Assembly: GCA_013365365.1 (NCBI GenBank)
Contig: JABVXU010000138.1
Span: 1-64,000, forward strand
Origin: Cruorifilaria tuberocauda
Taxonomy: Eukaryota; Nematoda; Chromadorea; Rhabditida; Onchocercidae
Direction of reading: 5' to 3'
Length of the DNA: 64,000 bases
The position numbers were made by a program, and so were the translations under genes. How positions within the stretch are numbered: position 1 is the first letter of the stretch; every line of letters begins with the position of its first letter. Below, piece by piece: positions 59,625-64,000 of this stretch. Under the pieces are notes generated by a model that had not been told where the DNA came from, searched no databases, and saw only the letters and a program-made list of their open reading frames with translations.

Positions 59625-60434
59625 TAGTGTTCTAAATTTGTAACGGTGAATCCTTTTTGAAGTAAATGAATTTTATGAAATGATTCCGAAAGTACAAATA
59701 CTAACTAGCAAATAACATAGTAATATCCAAAAATACAGTACAATCCTGGACATAAATAAGAGAAAAAATTTCACTGATACGAAACAGTAATAAAAACGTT
59801 ATAATATCATATATTTTATCGGTCAATCCCGGTCAAAAATAAGATAAAGTGATAAACTTTCTTTAAAAGAATTATGTTAATCATGCCAACAAATCACTAA
59901 TACTATAATATTCCATAGACCAACAAGTTAAATAATTTTAAATAATATTATGCAGTTACTGACTACTTTGATGACTAGTCCTGTCTAGCTTCTTATAAAA
60001 CAATCAATTATAAAATCGTAGCTTTCGATTTTTGCAACTTAGCTAATTAATCCTTTATGAACTGACATCATCCCAAACCTGATAATACAACTGGATTAAT
60101 GCTTTAGAAAAATTTTCACTAAATTTATAACTGAATAGTTCTGAGTTCGAAGAAATAAATATCTGATACACAATCTGCCAACAAAATTATACTCTTAATC
60201 TATGTGCAAATTAGAAAGATAATAATCTATATAAGCAGTGCATTATATTGCAGGTTCTAGATGTTTAAAGTATAAATTTCTTTCAATATCAAACGTGTTG
60301 GAGAAAAACAATGTCTCAAAAAAACAATAATAATTCAACTTTATCACATTTATAAACATTCGCACTATATTATCAATCGCTAAATCATATATAAGCCAGA
60401 GTTAAAATATGCATTCAAAAAACACAAAAATAAT
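59625..60434. other. spacer between NDUFA1 and HSPBAP1-like gene
   Basis: 810 bp of AT-rich DNA between two genes of the same orientation. No exon is seen. A TTTAG acceptor sits at the right place for trans-splicing of the downstream gene. Confidence 0.45.
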
Positions 60435-61146
60435 CTATTGCGACGAAGATGATTCGGATTCGGATGGAATCGATTCAAGCCCTTGAATTTTGTACATATT
60501 GCCTGTCAAGTTCCAGTCTCGTTTGTTTTGAAAAATCCTTAAAAAAGAGACAAAGGTTTATCTCTCTGATTTGTTCGCTAATTACTAACTACCATTCTGG
60601 CCGTCTGCATGATAACTGTTAATAATGAAATGAAATCAACATAAATGAATAATGTAAATAAATTTACTTTTACCTCATTCTATCGCTTAGAGACCGTTGA
60701 CTGCTTTTAACGCTAACATTAACTAGCATCTCAGCAGAACTATACTATTCAAAGCATTTCACAAAAAGTAAACCATAACATTGACTTCATTAACGCACAT
60801 CACTGATTATATCATTTCTTTCCTGATATAAATGATTATATCATTTATATCAGGAAAGAAATGATATAATCATCAGATAAAACAAATCGTCAAAGAAACC
60901 AGTAATATAAAAATGATTCCATTCCTCTCTGCTGCGGCTATGAACTTAATTTATGCGAAATGTATCATGTTACACCACAAAAAATATTTCTCGAAAAAAG
61001 AAGGGATAAAAAACATACATGTAGCCATGCATATATCGACGATGTTCATGACCTGTTTCGATCAGATTGACCGGTAGCATAGTAAACATCGTTACTACAA
61101 CACATCCAACTGTTAACACACTCGAATAAAACTGTTCATACCACAT
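60435..61146 (-). CDS. ndufa1: complex I subunit NDUFA1 (MWFE), 2 exons, 76 aa
   Basis: Single-span accessory subunit of mitochondrial NADH:ubiquinone oxidoreductase. Exons 61146-61019 and 60537-60435, joined in phase 2 (AT+G). The protein begins MWYEQF, matching the MWFE start that names the subunit. A hydrophobic span at about 9-27 (SVLTVGCVVVTMFTMLPVNL) comes next, then HEHRRYMHGY and KRDWNLTGNMYKIQGLESI in place of mammalian [22 protein letters not shown]. It ends with an extra acidic/serine tail (PSESESSSSQ); the human protein is 70 aa. The second exon follows a TTTTTTAAG acceptor. The intron contains a perfect long hairpin. Confidence 0.88.
60804..60872. repeat. perfect 32-bp inverted repeat, 5-nt loop
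   Basis: Arms 60804-60835 and 60841-60872 are exact reverse complements around TTATA. The element lies inside the 481-bp NDUFA1 intron. It could be a foldback mobile element, a recent inverted duplication, or a double-stranded RNA source; the very short loop is less typical of animal pre-microRNAs. Confidence 0.9.
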
Positions 61147-63945
61147 TGCCCACGTACTGAAATATTGCTAATTAGTGAAATATGTAAATATGTAAATAAG
61201 TGAACTATTTCTCGAAATAGTAGTTTTATTTACAGTAATTTACTTAAATTATGATCTGAACATATTCAAACCAATTACAATATGGGAAGGAAAGATCATA
61301 GTTTGAATTCAATTATGGAAATGTCGTGATCTGAATATATTTATATTCAGGTAGATTATGACATTCCTCGAAAATTAGAACACGAAAATTAAGACTAAAT
61401 CATTAAAACCTAAATTGGAAGAACCCGAATTACTGTGGGAAATAAAACCACCTCAGGTTATCCACCACGAGGTGCATAAACCACGCATCATCGTGACAAG
61501 AAACCGCATATCTCACAATGCAAATTGATTGTACCATTGCTAAATCAGATGGTATTTGAGGAAAAGTTATTGTTATTAGATGTGTGACACTATGAGGAGT
61601 TTTATTTCATGAATTAAAATTATCTAAAATATAATTAAGTTATAAGAATTCTAAATTACGACATTGTAAAATAGTGCTCCTGACCCGATATTATAATACC
61701 TAAAGCTTAATTTAATTTCATTTGAATAGTATCACAAATACTAACTGAATACTTCCGTGTTCATTACTATCGGTAACAATTAAAATCAGGAAATTTGCGG
61801 GAAGTGTTTTGCTTTAGTGGAAAATGTAATGGATTCAAAAGCATCAAAAGAAAGAAGTACTTTCTACATCGTAAACGAATGAAGAGCTCATTCACGATAA
61901 TGCTCAGTTAAGCTTTCAACATTCAATTTTCAATTGAGAGAAGGCTTAGGTTGTTGTTAAATCTCTTAATTTATCTCGTTGTAATTCAGTGCTATGCTAA
62001 TATAAAAGCACAGATCATTAAGTTGTTTTGCTCTTTTTCTACTTCTCCTCGCTTAACTTTCTTTTACACAGAGGGACTTCAGATTTCTATATATTAGACT
62101 CCATAGAAGGCCTTGAAATTTGTCTTTTTGTTCTGTTTCATTCCTACTACAAAATTCATTTGATAACTATTCTCTGATTGTCATAAAAGCTTAGAAAGAA
62201 TTTTTCAATTAATAAATCTTTCGATATATCAAAATCGATTTATTAGCAAGAATTTCTCCCTGTACATTTGTTAACATTTGTTAATTTCGTAACAAAAATT
62301 TTTCAAAAAAAAATTTTCAATCATTTATAGACGATCCACGATAGTAATTTGTACCCATAACTTAATATAATAGTTTATAAAATTTAAGAATAGTAATATA
62401 AGTTATTAATTGCAACGAAATCTTTCTTGTCTTCATTGTCAGGGGAAAAAAAGCTAAGAAAGAAATTAACAACTTTAATTAAAATTTATGATTTTTCCCT
62501 TTAAATGAACAAATGACTTTTTCTGATAGCAAAATCCAAAAAATATTTATTTACTTGAAAATCAGTTCTTTTAATTCCTCCATTTTTTGCATCTTAAATT
62601 AACTTTTTCATTAGCCTATTATTGCTTATATCGATTATGAAATGAATTTTTATTTCATACTTACTATATTCCAAAATGGGATGAACTTTTTAAGAAATTT
62701 ATTCGCCTCATGTCAACATCATTTTATTTCTATCATTTTCATTTTTATTTTTTTATCTTCCACTTCCATTTTAATATTTTTGCTTGACAAATTTTTACTT
62801 CCTCTTGAAAACTTGACATGAGAGCTCTTAGAAACTTCGATATCTTTTTTTAGCATAATCGCAATTAAAGCGGAAAAAATGGCAGCATAGCTAGTTTTTT
62901 CTCTCTTGCTTTTCTAATTTTTTCAATAGCTTTTTTTCGAATTTACTTTTAAAACTCGTTTAAATTTGAATTACAAAATTTAGCGATTGAGCTAAATTTT
63001 CACTTTACTTAAACTTTTTAAAAGTTTTTTAAAGTTTTAATTTTTACAGTATTTGATTTAATTTTTCATTAAACAATTAATTCACTAAATAAATAGTATA
63101 ATAACAAGTAATTAAGTTTAAAATTTAAGAAAATAAATTTATTATGCTGTTTTTTTGACATTTAAACTTAATTAAGAGTGTTATAATGTTCATTTAGCAA
63201 ATTAATTATTTAATGAAAAATCAAAAATTAAGTCTCTATTAAATTGCTATGGAATTTAATCGAATGAAAGATACTTCTAAATGGAAAACATCAATCTTTG
63301 ATAGCTAAGTAAAATCGAAAATGCACATGCGTGCACATTCATTCACATGCACAGAATCAATTGCACCTGTTTATTGCACTCATTATTCTCATCACATCAT
63401 TAAGTAACTTGCCATTATACTCTTATGTTTCCATTCATTCTTACTTTCATCGATAAATGCTTTATTGACATAATTAAATGCGCCTTAGTATACGCTTGTT
63501 TGCCCTTTTAGCTCTTAAAATTTCTTATGTTTTCTTTATTTTCATCAATTTTATGTTTTCATTTACTTCTTCCATCTAACGTTCATATTTGCAACAGTTC
63601 TTTGCTACAGTAACACTTTATATATTACAGTATTTGTTGAGTAAGTATTCGTTAAGTGCTTGATGTTTTTTTTGCATTATCGTAATATCCATTTTCCACA
63701 GCAATTTTTTTACTACTGTAGCATGTTTATATTTTATATATTGCTGTATTATCCGAAATTGTGATATTAATATTTTTTGAAGATATTTAATAATTTTATA
63801 ATTTTTTTGAACTTTGAAAAAGGATATGTTTATGTTATATTTGAAGCTCTGTTACACATTTCAATTATATTTAGACGATATTTGGATTTATTTATTTATA
63901 TTCATGATTATATCCATTTATAATTGTACTTTCTTTTTATTATAG
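61147..63945. other. AT-rich intergenic stretch
   Basis: About 2.8 kb without a recognisable exon. Long T-rich runs and poor coding bias on both strands. The left end should hold the NDUFA1 promoter and the right end that of the next plus-strand gene. Confidence 0.4.
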
Positions 63946-63950
63946 TTATA

Positions 63951-64000
63951 ATGGATATATTTTTACTGGTCCTGGTCCTTTATGCTTTAATTATTCTCAA
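63951..64000 (+). CDS. possible start of secreted or membrane protein, cut by window end
   Basis: A good acceptor (TTTTTATTATAG ending at 63945) is followed five bases later by an ATG, and the frame reads MDIFLLVLVLYALIIL to the window edge without a stop. This looks like a signal peptide or first membrane span of a trans-spliced gene. Only 16 codons are visible, so chance in AT-rich DNA cannot be excluded. Confidence 0.4.
   Translation, partial: MDIFLLVLVLYALIIL

Overview
The window looks like nuclear DNA of a parasitic nematode, most likely a filarial (spirurid, clade III) worm. This is an inference from very AT-rich intergenic DNA, genes built of short exons with introns of roughly 60-1800 bp, TTTCAG-type acceptors (some placed like spliced-leader acceptors just before a start codon), and nematode-type gene content such as an NPP-9-like nucleoporin and a MIG-18-like secreted protein. 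No bacterial operon, rRNA, tRNA, CRISPR array or intact transposon was seen.

Exon chains were rebuilt by hand from splice sites and reading phase; every full chain below closes to a whole number of codons. Left part (1-16.7 kb): VPS39/VAM6 on the minus strand (21 exons, 890 aa), tubulin cofactor A divergently on the plus strand, and one small unassigned minus ORF. 16.7-25.3 kb: a 25-exon NPP-9/Nup358-like nucleoporin (1176 aa), convergent with a minus-strand MOC-2/gephyrin-G molybdopterin adenylyltransferase (157 aa).

28.5-32.4 kb: an eight-exon gene encoding only the cytoplasmic C-terminal domain of an SLC12 cation-chloride cotransporter, with an in-frame stop directly before its start and no membrane domain visible; this is the most unusual gene here. 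35.3-36.9 kb: a small secreted MIG-18-like protein. 37.7-41.0 kb: a minus-strand gene with a PAS-like region and an acidic tail, probably a divergent bHLH-PAS-type factor, only partly convincing.

43.0-46.3 kb: the HIT-finger box C/D snoRNP assembly factor BCD1/ZNHIT6 with an RGG tail (minus). 48.2-53.5 kb: S-adenosylmethionine synthetase (plus). 54.5-61.1 kb: three minus-strand genes in a row, mitochondrial uS12, an HSPBAP1-like JmjC protein and the complex I subunit NDUFA1; the NDUFA1 intron carries a perfect 32-bp hairpin. The last 55 bp hold what may be the start of another secreted or membrane protein.

Functionally these are mostly housekeeping genes (endolysosomal tethering, tubulin folding, nuclear transport, Moco synthesis, snoRNP assembly, methyl-donor synthesis, mitochondrial translation and respiration). 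They do not form an obvious pathway together. Points of interest are the stand-alone SLC12 domain, two GC-AG introns in one gene, several acceptors with G or A at -3, and two long hairpins.
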